64,000 bases of DNA from Curtobacterium sp. Leaf261 (GTDB lineage Bacteria; Actinomycetota; Actinomycetes; Actinomycetales; Microbacteriaceae), in contig NZ_LMMJ01000004.1 in NCBI RefSeq assembly GCF_001422205.1, positions 49,693 to 113,692 on the forward strand, in the 5' to 3' direction. The translations under genes were made by a program, and so were the position numbers. Under the pieces are notes generated by a model. It ran no database searches. It was not told the origin of the DNA and saw nothing but the letters and a program-made list of their open reading frames with translations. Below are positions 44,098-52,826 of the stretch, piece after piece (the stretch's first letter is position 1; the number at the start of each line of letters is the position of its first letter).

Positions 44098-44123
44098 GTC
44101 CGGTAGCCGATCCGTGCCCGGAC
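44098..44123. repeat. Dispersed CGATCG palindrome joined to a resolvase remnant
   Basis: GTCCGGTAGCCGATCC then GTGCCCGGAC. The truncated resolvase at 44107 begins inside this site, so the palindrome marks a recombination or deletion junction. Confidence 0.6.
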
Positions 44124-44318
44124 GCGGGAGGGCATGGCGATCGCGAAGGCCGCCGGCAAGCTTCGCGGCCGCAAGCCCAAGCTCACCCCCCCCCGCAGGA
44201 GGAGCACCTCGTGCAGCTCCACCGCACGGGCGAGCACACCACGAGCAAGATCGCCGAGCTCTCCGGAGTCGCCCGGTCGACGGTCTATCGTGCGATCCAA
44301 CGAGGGGAACAATCATGA
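44107..44318 (+). pseudogene. C-terminal fragment of a serine resolvase
   Basis: Translation from 44107 gives IRARTREGMAIAKAAGKLRG then RKPKLTP, matching the C-terminal third of the 41758 resolvase. A run of nine C (44186-44194) shifts the frame, after which the next frame continues QEEHLVQLHRTGEHTTSKI and GVARSTVYRAIQRGEQS to TGA 44318. The N-terminal catalytic domain is missing. It overlaps the next gene's ATG by two bases. Confidence 0.85.
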
Positions 44319-44701
44319 ATGAGTATGAAGGTTGGGCTGATTCCGATTTGGTTCATGTCGAGCTGACGAACTCCGAGCGGCGGGTGCTGCTGCAAGGGCT
44401 CTTCCAGTGGGGTGGTCCTGCGAGCCTGAAAGACCCGCTGGCCATCGCGATGGGTTTCGCGAGCAAGGCTGACTTCTTCGCTGTAGCCAAGGAGCTACAG
44501 GCTCGTTTGGAGCAGGAGGCTCCGTTGCGTCGGATCGACTGGAAACGGGTTCTCCTCGCCACAGAGATCGTATTCATGTCCGACGTCGTGGGTGCCGGCT
44601 ACGAATGGGAGACGGTCACCGGCTTAGGCGATGACGAAACTCTCCGCACGCTTCGCAGCCTTCAAGTCCGTCTCCTGAAGGCCTATGCCGTGCCTAGGTG
44701 A
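44315..44701 (+). CDS. Hypothetical soluble protein behind a resolvase fragment
   Basis: A 128-residue mainly helical protein (VELTNSERRVLLQGLFQWGG, then MGFASKADFFAVAKELQARL, then LGDDETLRTLRSLQVRLLKAY). ATG 44315 follows GAGGGG by seven bases. It was probably once coupled to the resolvase (ATGA overlap). Function unknown; the size and position are those of passenger genes such as immunity proteins, which I cannot confirm. Confidence 0.65.
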   Translation: MNEYEGWADSDLVHVELTNSERRVLLQGLFQWGGPASLKDPLAIAMGFASKADFFAVAKELQARLEQEAPLRRIDWKRVLLATEIVFMSDVVGAGYEWETVTGLGDDETLRTLRSLQVRLLKAYAVPR

Positions 44702-44762
44702 CGACAGGCCTGACCCAGTGGGGGATCGAGCACCGGGCTGCTTTACGCCGTACGCTCGCCGC

Positions 44763-45014
44763 ATGCGACGCGTTCTCGACTTCCTCGGCATCACCCGGGC
44801 CAAGGGATCACCTCGCCCCAAGCTGCTCACGGCGATCGTCGGTGGGTTCGGCTTGTTCCTCGTCATCTTCGGCGGCGCGGTGATAGCGGGGAACGTGGAG
44901 TCCGGCCGCCCCATGCCAATCTGGATCGGTGGCGCACTGATCGCGGTTGGCCTGGTGTGCTGGATCGTCGAAGCCGTTTTGAGTAGTCGCACGGCCGGCG
45001 GGCCGGCTCAGTAG
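44763..45014 (+). CDS. Small membrane protein, paralogue of the 42386 gene's 5' end
   Basis: An 83-residue protein. It opens MRRVLDFLGITRAKGS, like the broken gene at 42386. Two helices follow (AIVGGFGLFLVIFGGAVIAG and WIGGALIAVGLVCWIVEAVL). TACGCT lies six bases before ATG: leaderless. Its TAG stop lies inside a CGATCG-type palindrome at 45009-45029. Confidence 0.65.
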   Translation: MRRVLDFLGITRAKGSPRPKLLTAIVGGFGLFLVIFGGAVIAGNVESGRPMPIWIGGALIAVGLVCWIVEAVLSSRTAGGPAQ

Positions 45015-45234
45015 CCGATGAGCTGACGGCCGTAGACCCACCGGATGATTGGGTATCGATGAGGAAGCCCAGAAGCAGGAGGACGATTCCCGCCACCGCT
45101 ACAACAGTGACGAGCTCGCGGAGCGTCCTCTGTGGTCGCTCACCGGGCTGCGTGGGTCGAGCAACGAAGAACACGCAAAGCACGGACAGGAGGACCAAGG
45201 CGAGGCCGATTGCGGCTAACGAGGCACACCGCAT
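44863..45234 (-). CDS. Small membrane protein with a 3' end running through a palindrome
   Basis: The first 56 residues look real: two helices (LAAIGLALVLLSVLCVFFVA and LVTVVAVAGIVLLLLGFLID). After LIDTQSSGG the frame enters the palindrome at 45009 and continues antisense to the 44763 gene, giving an Arg-rich tail. The natural 3' end was probably lost. ATG 45234; no clear ribosome site. Confidence 0.4.
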   Translation of the reverse strand: MRCASLAAIGLALVLLSVLCVFFVARPTQPGERPQRTLRELVTVVAVAGIVLLLLGFLIDTQSSGGSTAVSSSATEPARRPCDYSKRLRRSSTPGQPRSVRHRSRLAWGGRTPRSPLSPRRRR

Positions 45235-45450
45235 GTAACCACGGCTGTTTAGCGAAGGGCCGACCCGACACCCATCAGGGAATCGGTCGGAGAGCGCGTG
45301 TCGTGGCTAGCGAGTGACCATGGTCCCCTTCTCGGTTGCACTGCCCCCAAGGAGGCGGCGGTTCCCTCCCCGTCTGGATTTGAATTCCGATCGTCGTCGT
45401 CGTGATCGTCGCGGCGGTCATCTTGTTTGTTCGGCGCAGCAACTGATGGC

Positions 45451-45478
45451 GTCCCGGTAGCCGATCGGCTATCGGGAC
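45451..45478. repeat. Dispersed CGATCG palindrome, best copy
   Basis: Left arm GTCCCGGTAGC, centre CGATCG, right arm GCTATCGGGAC: 28 bp, 11-6-11, with one mismatched pair. Reference copy for the family of sites across 30-55 kb. 45235-45501 otherwise holds no gene. Confidence 0.85.
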
Positions 45479-45501
45479 GCACGGGCCATGATGGATCTTG
45501 C

Positions 45502-46635
45502 ATGCGGCAGACTTCGCTTGTGCGTTTTTTTCCATGGCGGAGCCGGGGTGTCGAGGACCAGAATCCCGTACGACTTCCACAGGATGTCCGGTTCGACGAC
45601 CAGCGGGGACGGGCGAGGCCCGAGACGCTAACCGCTGACGCAGCAACCTACGCCGCGATGCACGCCGCCGCGGTGACGTCGGACGATTTCGAAGCCAGGG
45701 CGACCGCGTTGTGGGGCCTCGTGGAGCGGGGGTCCGCCTCCTTGGGGTGGGTGGCCGCGGGCCTGACCTCCACCAACGAGGATGTACGGGCGGACGCATT
45801 GGGAGTCCTGGATCGGATCGGCGCCCCCGAAACGTGGTTGCCGATGCTTTCACGCGTCGCTGATGAGCTCCATGAGGGTGAGGCGCGCGATGTCCTCGAC
45901 GAGATGCTGATGCGACTCGCCGGGGAGACCACGTCCGAGGCGCTGCCCATCAACCCTGGCTTGCTTTTTAACGGCCGGTTTGACGCCTTCACGCAGGCCA
46001 TCGCGTTCATCGACGCCCCACTTGCCGCGGTGGAAGCCGCCGACCGCTCATGGGCTCGGTACATCGAAGACCACGGCGCGGGGAGGAGAACGTTCCGACC
46101 GGTGAGTGGGTTGCTCGAGGTGGCGTTGAGTCAATTCGAACCAGTGACGTACGGTGTCGCAGGCGCGCTCTTCCTGGCCACCAACTCGGATTGGACCGCG
46201 GCCTTCAGCCGCTCCGGCGACATCATGTTCGCAGAGACGCTCGGAAATCGGATGCAGCGCCGGAGCTTGCGGACCTTCTTCTCTCCGCACATCGCACGAG
46301 ATGGTCACCCCGTCAGGTATGGCCACCGCGTCTTCGCACTCGCCGACGGACACGGTCAGTCCCGCACGTTGGAGGCGTCGTTTCAATCCAGGTGGGAGTG
46401 GGACGCCCTTGGACAGCCGCTGCCGTTCGAACGCGTCAACGTGGCGACGGCGAAGCGGATCCCGGATCGTCTGACCCTCGAGGACATCAACGCGTACTGC
46501 GAGCACCTCGGCATCCAGCGGAGTGATCCGTTGTTCTACGGACCGGCTGGCTTCATCGTTGAGCAAGACCGAAGCGAGTGGCTCAGAACGCCACGCATGA
46601 TGACAAGCGCTGAATGGCTCCGCCACCACTCTTGA
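45502..46635 (+). CDS. Hypothetical protein with N-terminal helical-repeat-like region
   Basis: A 377-residue protein. Residues 35-140 look like HEAT-type helix pairs (ATALWGLVERGSASLGWVAA, then DVRADALGVLDRIGAPETWL, LHEGEARDVLDEMLMRL). The C-terminal half is a mixed domain (FEPVTYGVAGALFLATNSD, FSRSGDIMFAETLGNRM, RDGHPVRYGHRVFALADG). Family unknown. ATG 45502 starts 24 bases after the palindrome without a clear Shine-Dalgarno. 46636-46769 has nothing clear. Confidence 0.65.
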   Translation: MRQTSLVRFFPWRSRGVEDQNPVRLPQDVRFDDQRGRARPETLTADAATYAAMHAAAVTSDDFEARATALWGLVERGSASLGWVAAGLTSTNEDVRADALGVLDRIGAPETWLPMLSRVADELHEGEARDVLDEMLMRLAGETTSEALPINPGLLFNGRFDAFTQAIAFIDAPLAAVEAADRSWARYIEDHGAGRRTFRPVSGLLEVALSQFEPVTYGVAGALFLATNSDWTAAFSRSGDIMFAETLGNRMQRRSLRTFFSPHIARDGHPVRYGHRVFALADGHGQSRTLEASFQSRWEWDALGQPLPFERVNVATAKRIPDRLTLEDINAYCEHLGIQRSDPLFYGPAGFIVEQDRSEWLRTPRMMTSAEWLRHHS

Positions 46636-46769
46636 CAGAAAACCCTAGAAGTGGGTTGCCGTAGCCTGTATGTTCGACCGGCCGGACGGCTTCCGGATGC
46701 TCCTACCCCGTTCAAGCAGTTTAGTAGAAGATCGCCATCCGGACGCCGGCGCCGGTTGGTCCAGCGCGC

Positions 46770-47243
46770 TCACGGTCGCGGATGGGCGTCGTGGGAGTGG
46801 TTCGGTTCGGATGCGAAGGCTTGTTCATAGATGTCGCAGACGACCGCGGCCTTGGCGTCGTTGTAGCGCACGCCCTTGTCGGCGCTCACGGCCTCCGCCT
46901 TCGCGTCTGCGAAGGCCTGTCGGTCCTCGGGGCGGGATCGCAACCACTCCGCGAACAGGCGGTGCCGTTGCGGCTCCACTGCCTCTGGCTGCCACACGTG
47001 CAGGTTGGTGTCGGGATTGCCGAGGGTGAGCTGCCGGTGTGCAGCACCTGCGATCACGTCGCGGAAGACCAGACGGAACCCGACGGCCTCGAGCTTCGGC
47101 AGCCAGGCTCGTTCATCGAGGACGTCAGGCACGAGCAGGTCGGCGTCAATGACCGGCTTGGCGATCATGCCGGGCACGGCTGTGGAGCCGACGTGCCAGA
47201 CGGCGTGACCAGCGCCGAGCGCACCCACGACGAGGTCGCGCAC
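46770..47243 (-). CDS. GrpB/UPF0157-family protein, start uncertain
   Basis: Related to nucleotidyltransferase-fold GrpB proteins: HVGSTAVPGMIAKPVIDADLLV, then LGNPDTNLHVWQPEA, HRLFAEWLRSRPEDRQAFADAK, YNDAKAAVVCDIYEQA. From GTG 47243 it is 157 residues. The same frame is open upstream and codes AYDPRWAESFACV, a family-like N-terminus (YDPxWxxxF), but no ATG, GTG or TTG precedes it, so the true start has been mutated, shifted or replaced. Confidence 0.75.
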   Translation of the reverse strand: MRDLVVGALGAGHAVWHVGSTAVPGMIAKPVIDADLLVPDVLDERAWLPKLEAVGFRLVFRDVIAGAAHRQLTLGNPDTNLHVWQPEAVEPQRHRLFAEWLRSRPEDRQAFADAKAEAVSADKGVRYNDAKAAVVCDIYEQAFASEPNHSHDAHPRP

Positions 47244-47410
47244 GCACGCGAACGACTCGGCCCACCGCGGGTCGTAGGCCCGTGGGGAGCCGGGGTCGGT
47301 CTGTCGAAATGCGACGCGCTGCGACTGACGGGCGGCGTTCGGTCGGCGACGAACGGGCGCCAGAAAGGGTGTTTGGCCACGGTCACACCATGAACCCTCA
47401 TGCGTCTCAC

Positions 47411-47431
47411 CAGCCGATCCTCAGGCGGGAC
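47411..47431. repeat. Dispersed CGATCG palindrome, decayed copy
   Basis: CAGCCGATC followed by CTCAGGCGGGAC keeps the centre and the right-hand GCGGGAC end; the left arm is partly lost. It lies between the GrpB and DUF1905 genes. Confidence 0.4.
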
Positions 47432-47510
47432 GGGCGGGCTTAGGTTATGCGCTTTGAGATCGATGCTCGTCGTTCTGCCGCTTGCCGGGCAGAGATGTGT
47501 CTAATGAAAT

Positions 47511-47801
47511 GTGACGATGAACGGCCGCGGCCCGATCGACATCTGCTTCACGGCGACGCTGGGGAAAATGCGTGAGGGGGACGCCTGGACATCCGTCCAA
47601 CTCCTCGACTCGGCCGTGATCTTTGGCACGAGGGTCCTTGTCAAGGTCGCGGGCACGATCGACGGTGAACCGTTCCGGAGCGCGTTCATGGCCCTGGGCG
47701 ACGGCACCCATAAACTGCCGGTCGCCGCCGCTGTCCGCAGGAGCATCGGCAAGACCGACGGCTACGACGTCGCCGTCCACCTCACTGAACGACTGAACTG
47801 A
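47511..47801 (+). CDS. DUF1905 domain protein
   Basis: A 96-residue all-beta protein. [47 protein letters not shown] and DGYDVAVHL match the DUF1905 pattern (a small barrel often found with YdeI-like partners). GTG 47511 or ATG 47517; TCTAAT lies five bases before the GTG, so it may be leaderless. Function unknown. Confidence 0.8.
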   Translation: MTMNGRGPIDICFTATLGKMREGDAWTSVQLLDSAVIFGTRVLVKVAGTIDGEPFRSAFMALGDGTHKLPVAAAVRRSIGKTDGYDVAVHLTERLN

Positions 47802-47877
47802 CACCGGAGCTACTCGGTCATCATTGAAGGTCCTGGCCGCGGGACAGTCTCGTGGCGCGCGCCCCAGCGGGCGCTGC

Positions 47878-48330
47878 CTAGCTGTGGGTCGTGTTCGCGC
47901 GCATCTCGTCGACGGTCAGCCCCGGGGCGCCGCCGGCTGCCGCCTCCGGGTCCATCCAGACGAAGTCCCAGTGGTGGCCGTCGAGGTCGTCGAAGCTCTT
48001 GGAGTACATGAAGCCGTGGTCCTGCTCGCCGGCGCTCGTCGCGCCGGCAGCGAGGGCCTTCTCGTGGATCGAGTCAACCTCTTCCTTGCTCTCGGCGCTG
48101 AGGGCGAGCTGCACCTCGGTCGAGGTAGTGGCATCGATGATCGACTTGCTCGTGAACTCGGCGAAGAACTCGTGCGTGAGCAACATCGCGGTGATCGTGT
48201 CGCTGATGACAACGCTCACGGCGTTCTCGTCGCTGAAGCCCTCGTTGATCGAGTAGCCGAGCGACTCAAAGAACGATCGTGACCGAGCCGGGTCGCTGAC
48301 GGCGAGGTTGACAAAGATCGTGGTGGGCAT
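47878..48330 (-). CDS. VOC/glyoxalase-family protein
   Basis: A 150-residue vicinal-oxygen-chelate fold protein of the lactoylglutathione-lyase-like, PhnB-related type. Strand-helix units: TIFVNLAVSDPARSRSFFESLG, then VQLALSAESKEEVDSIHEKALAAG and HGFMYSKSFDDLDGHHWDFVWMD. Possible metal ligands are the His in DGHHWDF and a Glu of VQLAL neighbourhood. ATG 48330 follows GAGAGG. Substrate unknown. Confidence 0.9.
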   Translation of the reverse strand: MPTTIFVNLAVSDPARSRSFFESLGYSINEGFSDENAVSVVISDTITAMLLTHEFFAEFTSKSIIDATTSTEVQLALSAESKEEVDSIHEKALAAGATSAGEQDHGFMYSKSFDDLDGHHWDFVWMDPEAAAGGAPGLTVDEMRANTTHS

Positions 48331-48405
48331 TGTGTCGCCTCTCTTCCCCTGACGCTGGCCGCCTGTCGCGGCCGGTCGAGTCGTGTCGCTGTCAGGACGC
48401 CCCGG

Positions 48406-48789
48406 TCACTTCTTGCCGCGCACGGCTCTCTTGCTTGCATTGAACACGATCGCGGCACGCACCAGGGCTGCAAGAGCGTCTTCAGGGATCACGTCGCCTT
48501 CAGAGAACTCCACTGAGCGGCGTTGGTTGCCTCCGAGCTCGCCGTTGAAGATGCCGGCCGGGTCGTCGAGGGAGGCGCCGTACATGAACCCGAGCTTGAC
48601 TTTCTTCTTGAAGATGTTCCCGACGACGAGGATGCCGTCGAGCTCCCAGACGGGTGCCCCCATCCATTTCCACTCTTCAATGATCCCCGCGTCGACGCCC
48701 AGGATGATCCGGCGCGCGTCAGCAAGAACAGCCCCGCGCCAGTCAGGGTGCGCAGCGATCAGGGCATTGATCTCATCGTGAGGAACCAT
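48406..48789 (-). CDS. DUF1801 family protein
   Basis: A 127-residue protein. GIIEEWKWMGAPVWELDGILVV, KKKVKLGFMYGASLDDPAGIFN and ALAALVRAAIVFNASK fit DUF1801 (YdhG-like fold). Unknown function. It is 75 bases upstream of the VOC gene on the same strand, so the two may be cotranscribed. Confidence 0.85.
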   Translation of the reverse strand: MVPHDEINALIAAHPDWRGAVLADARRIILGVDAGIIEEWKWMGAPVWELDGILVVGNIFKKKVKLGFMYGASLDDPAGIFNGELGGNQRRSVEFSEGDVIPEDALAALVRAAIVFNASKRAVRGKK

Positions 48790-48980
48790 GCGTACTTTCT
48801 ACGGCAACTAGAGACCGACCTTGCACAGACGGCACTCACGGGGACATCGCATTGGAAGTGTCCTTTTTTCGTGTCGCGAGGCTTAGCCAAATTGCGCACC
48901 GTCAGAAGGGCCGCGTCAAATCTCAATAAGGGATAAGCAGACGCGCCTAAAAAGGGGGTTGGCCAACCGATTGGAGCCCC

Positions 48981-49158
48981 GTGACCATCCCCTCCCATGA
49001 CTGCCCCAAGTGTCATTCGCACTCTTCCATGCACGCCAGCCTTGCCCCCTGGTGCGGGAAAGCCAGCGATCCACTGGTCATGCCTGCGTTGCGGCCATGG
49101 ATACGACACCACTGAGGACTACTGGGCGATCAACGCGCTTCTCGCGCACGGGAGCTAA
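48981..49158 (+). pseudogene. Small zinc-ribbon protein gene with a frameshift
   Basis: From GTG 48981 (GGAG four bases upstream) the frame reads TIPSHDCPKCHSHSSMHASLA then PWCGK. The neighbouring frame then supplies AIHWSCLRCGHGYDTTEDYWAINALLAHGS to TAA 49156-49158. Joined with one indel near 49050, this is a four-cysteine zinc ribbon (CPKC and CLRC). Too short and broken to assign a role. Confidence 0.4.
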
Positions 49159-49222
49159 CTCGCACCGCTGATCAACGGTCACGCCTTCCGTCGCGACGTG
49201 AAAGCGAGTTACTGGCCACACG

Positions 49223-49255
49223 CAGAAGGCGAGGTGCTGGGCACCTCGCCTTCTG
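49223..49255. terminator. Strong bidirectional-type terminator hairpin
   Basis: A perfect 15-bp stem, CAGAAGGCGAGGTGC with its complement, and a 3-base loop. It lies ten bases beyond the stop of the formaldehyde dehydrogenase gene. Confidence 0.85.
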
Positions 49256-49264
49256 GCCTTTGCC

Positions 49265-50416
49265 TCAGTTGGCGACGGCGGGGTGGAGCACTACCTTGGT
49301 CCAGCCGTCGTCGCGGGCGTCGAAGTGCTTGTACGCGTCAGGTGCCTGCTCGAGGGGCAGGTCATGGCTGACGATGAACGACGGGCTGATCTTGTCCGCA
49401 GCGATCAGGTCGCGGAGTTGCCGGTTGTACTTCTTCACCGGGGCCTGTCCCGTTCCGACCGAGATGCCCTTGAACCACAGCAGGCCCCAGTCCAGGGCGA
49501 ACTGGCCCTTCTGGGCGAGTTCGTCGGAGGAGTTTGGGTCCTCGGGAACGTAGACGCCGACGACACCGATGTGCCCGGTGAAGCGAACGGAGGCGATGAG
49601 GCGGTTCATGATGAGGTTGGGCACCTCCTTGCCGCCTTCTCCGTGGCCCTGGTACCCGACGCACTCGAGACCGGCGTCGACTCCGAGGCCGAGGGTCTGG
49701 TCCAGGACGAACTGCACCGGGTCGACCTTGGAGTCGTCGACTGCGATGGCCCCGACGGACTCGGCGAGCTTGAGCCGGTCGGCCTGGTGGTCCACGATCA
49801 TGACCTTGGCTGCGCCCTTGACCTGGCAGCTGAGGGCGGCCATCAGGCCCACGGGGCCGGCGCCGTAGATGACGACGCTGTCGCCGGGCTTGACCTGGGC
49901 GAGCTCCGCGGCGTGCCAGCCCGTGGGCAGGATGTCGGAGAGCATGACGTAGTCGTTCTCCTTCTCGACGGAGTCCTCACCAAGACGAAGGGCGTTGAAG
50001 TCGCCGAAGGGCACACGCAGGAGTTCAGCTTGGCCGCCCTGGTAAGGGCCCATGTCGGCGAAGCCGAAGGCGGCGCCGGCATAGGAGGGCTCCGGCTGCA
50101 TTGTCAGGCAGTAGCTGGTCATGCCCTTCTCGCAGTTCTTGCAGTGCCCACACGCGATGTTGAAAGGCAGAACCACTCGCTCGCCGACCTTGACCTTGTC
50201 GACGCCGGCACCCACCTCGATGACTTCTCCGAGGTTCTCGTGTCCGAATGCACGTCCCGTCTCGAAGTCGGTCCGGCCCTCGTACATGTGCAGGTCCGAG
50301 CCGCAGATGTTCGTGGCCGTGACCTTGATCAAGATGTCCGTGGGGGCTTCGATCTTCGCGTCCTCGACCTCGTCGACGCTGACGTTCTTCGGGCCGTGGT
50401 AGATCAGTGCTCTCAT
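49265..50416 (-). CDS. fdhA: Glutathione-independent formaldehyde dehydrogenase (zinc MDR family)
   Basis: A 383-residue zinc- and NAD-dependent dehydrogenase. Catalytic zinc site: NICGSDLHMYEG and GHENLGEV. The structural zinc loop is complete: CGHCKNCEKGMTSYC. The Rossmann motif is YGAGPVGLMAA. The length and the C-terminal SHDLPLEQAPDAYKHFDAR fit FdhA of Pseudomonas type, which oxidises formaldehyde with tightly bound NAD; related alcohol dismutation is possible. ATG 50416 follows AAGGAG. Methylotrophic neighbours on leaves release formaldehyde, so detoxification is a plausible benefit. Confidence 0.9.
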   Translation of the reverse strand: MRALIYHGPKNVSVDEVEDAKIEAPTDILIKVTATNICGSDLHMYEGRTDFETGRAFGHENLGEVIEVGAGVDKVKVGERVVLPFNIACGHCKNCEKGMTSYCLTMQPEPSYAGAAFGFADMGPYQGGQAELLRVPFGDFNALRLGEDSVEKENDYVMLSDILPTGWHAAELAQVKPGDSVVIYGAGPVGLMAALSCQVKGAAKVMIVDHQADRLKLAESVGAIAVDDSKVDPVQFVLDQTLGLGVDAGLECVGYQGHGEGGKEVPNLIMNRLIASVRFTGHIGVVGVYVPEDPNSSDELAQKGQFALDWGLLWFKGISVGTGQAPVKKYNRQLRDLIAADKISPSFIVSHDLPLEQAPDAYKHFDARDDGWTKVVLHPAVAN

Positions 50417-50480
50417 CGTGGTTCTCCTTTTTTCGTTGTTTCCTGCGCCGATGCAGGAGGCTTCGTGTCGGTGGTCGTGG

Positions 50481-51548
50481 CTACGCGTCGTCGCGCAGGG
50501 TGGAGGTGTCGATGACGTAGCGGAATCGCACGTCGCCCTCGACCATCGCGTCGAACGCGTCGTTGACGCCGGAGGCGGGGATGACCTGCACATCGGGGGC
50601 TATGCCGTGCTCGGCACAGAAGTCCAGCACCTCCTGTGTCTCGGCCAGGGTGCCGATGAGTGAACCGCTCAGCGACAGACGCTTGAGCGACACCGCACCG
50701 AAGTCGATGCCGCCCTCGTGGATCGGCTCGAGCATGCCGACGGAGTGCAGTCGGCCGTCGTGCCGGAGCAAGGACAGGTAGGGGTTCATGTCGAACGCCG
50801 TCGGGATGGTCGACAGGACGAAGTCGAGAGTTCCCTCGGCCGCTGCGACGGCGTCGTCGTCGGTCATGACGATCGCGTCGGTGGCGCCGAGCTGCTTCGC
50901 CAGTTCGGCCTTTTCGGGCGTGGTGGTGAGCGCGACCACCTCGGCGCCGCGGGCGACGGCGATCTGCAGTCCGATGTGGCCGAGCCCGCCGATGCCGGCG
51001 ACGCCGACCTTCTGGCCGGCGCCGACGTCGAAGTGCTTCAGCGGTGCCCAGGTCGTCACTCCCGAGCAGAGGATCGGGGCGGCCTGCTCGCTGCTGATCG
51101 ACTCGGGGATGCGCAGCACGAAGTGCTCGTTCACGATGATCTGGTCGGAGTACCCGCCGAAGGTGACCTCGCCGGTGTCGGGGTCCTTCGCGTTGTAGGT
51201 GAAGACCGCCGGGGGCTGCTGGTACTGCTCCTCGTCGACGCCGCGCTGATCGTCGCTGCCCCAGTACACGAGGCAGCCGACTCCGACGCGGTCACCGACG
51301 GCGAACCCCGTCACGGAGTCGCCGATCTCGGCGACGATGCCGACGATCTCGTGACCGGGCATGCAGGGGAAGTTCGTCGCGAGCGGGCCGTCGAACTCGT
51401 CGCGGGCCTGGTGGACGTCGGAGTGGCACACGCCGCAGTGCGTGATGTCGATCAGGACGTCCTCGGCACCGACCGGCGGCCGGTCGAACTCGAGGGGCGC
51501 GAGGGGGGTGGTGGCGTTGGGTGTGGCGTAGCCGATGTTCGTGGGCAG
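50481..51548 (-). CDS. Zinc alcohol dehydrogenase (YahK/CAD-like) lacking the structural-zinc cysteines
   Basis: About 355 residues. The catalytic site is normal: THCGVCHSDVHQ, MPGHEIVG and ILCSGVTTW; the NADP site is VAGIGGLGHIG. Where relatives have the four-cysteine structural loop, this protein reads CLVYWGSDDQRGVDEEQYQQ, so three or four ligands are gone. The start is odd: GGAGG sits five bases before CTG 51548, where an ATG would give the expected N-terminus (PTNIGYATPN); a GTG at 51602 has no ribosome site. The reaction would be aldehyde/alcohol interconversion. Confidence 0.85.
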   Translation of the reverse strand: MPTNIGYATPNATTPLAPLEFDRPPVGAEDVLIDITHCGVCHSDVHQARDEFDGPLATNFPCMPGHEIVGIVAEIGDSVTGFAVGDRVGVGCLVYWGSDDQRGVDEEQYQQPPAVFTYNAKDPDTGEVTFGGYSDQIIVNEHFVLRIPESISSEQAAPILCSGVTTWAPLKHFDVGAGQKVGVAGIGGLGHIGLQIAVARGAEVVALTTTPEKAELAKQLGATDAIVMTDDDAVAAAEGTLDFVLSTIPTAFDMNPYLSLLRHDGRLHSVGMLEPIHEGGIDFGAVSLKRLSLSGSLIGTLAETQEVLDFCAEHGIAPDVQVIPASGVNDAFDAMVEGDVRFRYVIDTSTLRDDA

Positions 51549-51700
51549 GGGGCCTCCAAGGTGTCGGGGCGAGCTGTGCCCCGGACGGTAGACCCCGCGC
51601 ACAGGCCTGACCCGCTTCAGTGCGCGAAGCGGATGACCGGTGCCTCGGCGGGGGACAGCTCTGAGGAACCTTTGCGGAGGCGCTGCCTACCATCGCCGCC

Positions 51701-52765
51701 ATGAGCGATCCACGAGCCCACCGGCCGATCAGCTACGACGACGGCGTCGAGACGTTGCTGCCCGACGAGGAGGCGATCATCGAGCAGACCATCGTCACCA
51801 TGCAGCGCACCATGGAGAAGACGTTCGAGGTCACCCGGCACGGCCACAGCGGCACGCACTCGAAGAGCCACGGCGTCGTGACCGGTCGGCTCGAGGTCGC
51901 CTCCGATCTGCCCCCCGAGCTTGCGCAGGGGATGTTCGCCGGGCCCAGCAACTACGAGGTCGTCGTCCGTTACGCCAGCGAACCCGGGGGCATCGATCCG
52001 GACCAGGCGAAGCGGGCTCGGGGCCTGGCACTGAAGGTGCTGGACGTCCAAGGTGACAAGCTGCGTCCGGGATGGACCAGTCAGGACTTCCTGTTCAACA
52101 CGTGGCCGATCATCCCGCAGGGCGACGCGAAGGTGTACCTGGACGCGATCACGGCGCGCTACGAGCATCACGGCAACCACGCCGCGACCGTGGCCGCGAC
52201 GAGCCTGAAACACCCGGCGCCGAAGGGGCTCACCTTCGACCGGACTCCCGCGATCGACGTCATGGCGCACAGCTACTACTCGCAAGGTGCCTTCCGGTTC
52301 GGTGACCACGTCGCCAAGTTCGCCATGATCCCGGTCGCAGCCGCACAGCTGGCCCTGGGGGACCACGAGGTGAGCAGGAACGACCCACCGAGCGTGTTGT
52401 CGGAGTGGGTGCAGGAGTACTTCAGCCGTCAGGAGGCGCGGTACGAGTTGCGGGTGCAGCTCAACGTCGACCTCGGTTCGATGCCCGTCGAGGACGCGTC
52501 CGTCGAGTGGGACGAGCAGCTCAGCCCCTACCGCACGGTCGCGACGGTCACCCTGCCGCCGCAGGCGTCCTTCAGCCCCGAGCGCCGGGTGTTCGCCGAA
52601 GACGTCATGTCGTGGCGCCCCTGGTTCGGACTGACCGCGTTCCGTCCTCTGGGCTCGATCAACCGGGTCCGCCGCGCGGGCTACGAGCGCCTCGGCGCCT
52701 GGCGCCACGAGAAGAACGCTCGGACCGAGGTAGAACCGCTGACCCTCGCCGACGTCCCCAACTGA
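51701..52765 (+). CDS. Catalase-like haem protein (y4iL-type), copy 1
   Basis: A 354-residue catalase-superfamily protein, shorter than true catalases. The distal His lies in HSKSHGVVTG, Asn in FLFNTWP, and the proximal region is SYYSQGAFRFGDHVAKF. Family members are often peroxidase- or hydroperoxide-active rather than efficient catalases. ATG 51701 follows TACCAT by seven bases: leaderless. The gene is divergent from the alcohol dehydrogenase and followed by a paralogue. Confidence 0.85.
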   Translation: MSDPRAHRPISYDDGVETLLPDEEAIIEQTIVTMQRTMEKTFEVTRHGHSGTHSKSHGVVTGRLEVASDLPPELAQGMFAGPSNYEVVVRYASEPGGIDPDQAKRARGLALKVLDVQGDKLRPGWTSQDFLFNTWPIIPQGDAKVYLDAITARYEHHGNHAATVAATSLKHPAPKGLTFDRTPAIDVMAHSYYSQGAFRFGDHVAKFAMIPVAAAQLALGDHEVSRNDPPSVLSEWVQEYFSRQEARYELRVQLNVDLGSMPVEDASVEWDEQLSPYRTVATVTLPPQASFSPERRVFAEDVMSWRPWFGLTAFRPLGSINRVRRAGYERLGAWRHEKNARTEVEPLTLADVPN

Positions 52766-52826
52766 CGACCGCACCCGCCTGGTCCCCGCAGAGAACGACT
52801 GCCCAACGAGATCGAAGGAGATCCCC

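Noticed and set aside
45451..45478. Reading the 11-6-11 palindrome as a bona fide dif or pdif site
   Set aside because: The size matches, but the sequence shows no likeness to known XerC/XerD arms, so only the analogy is kept.
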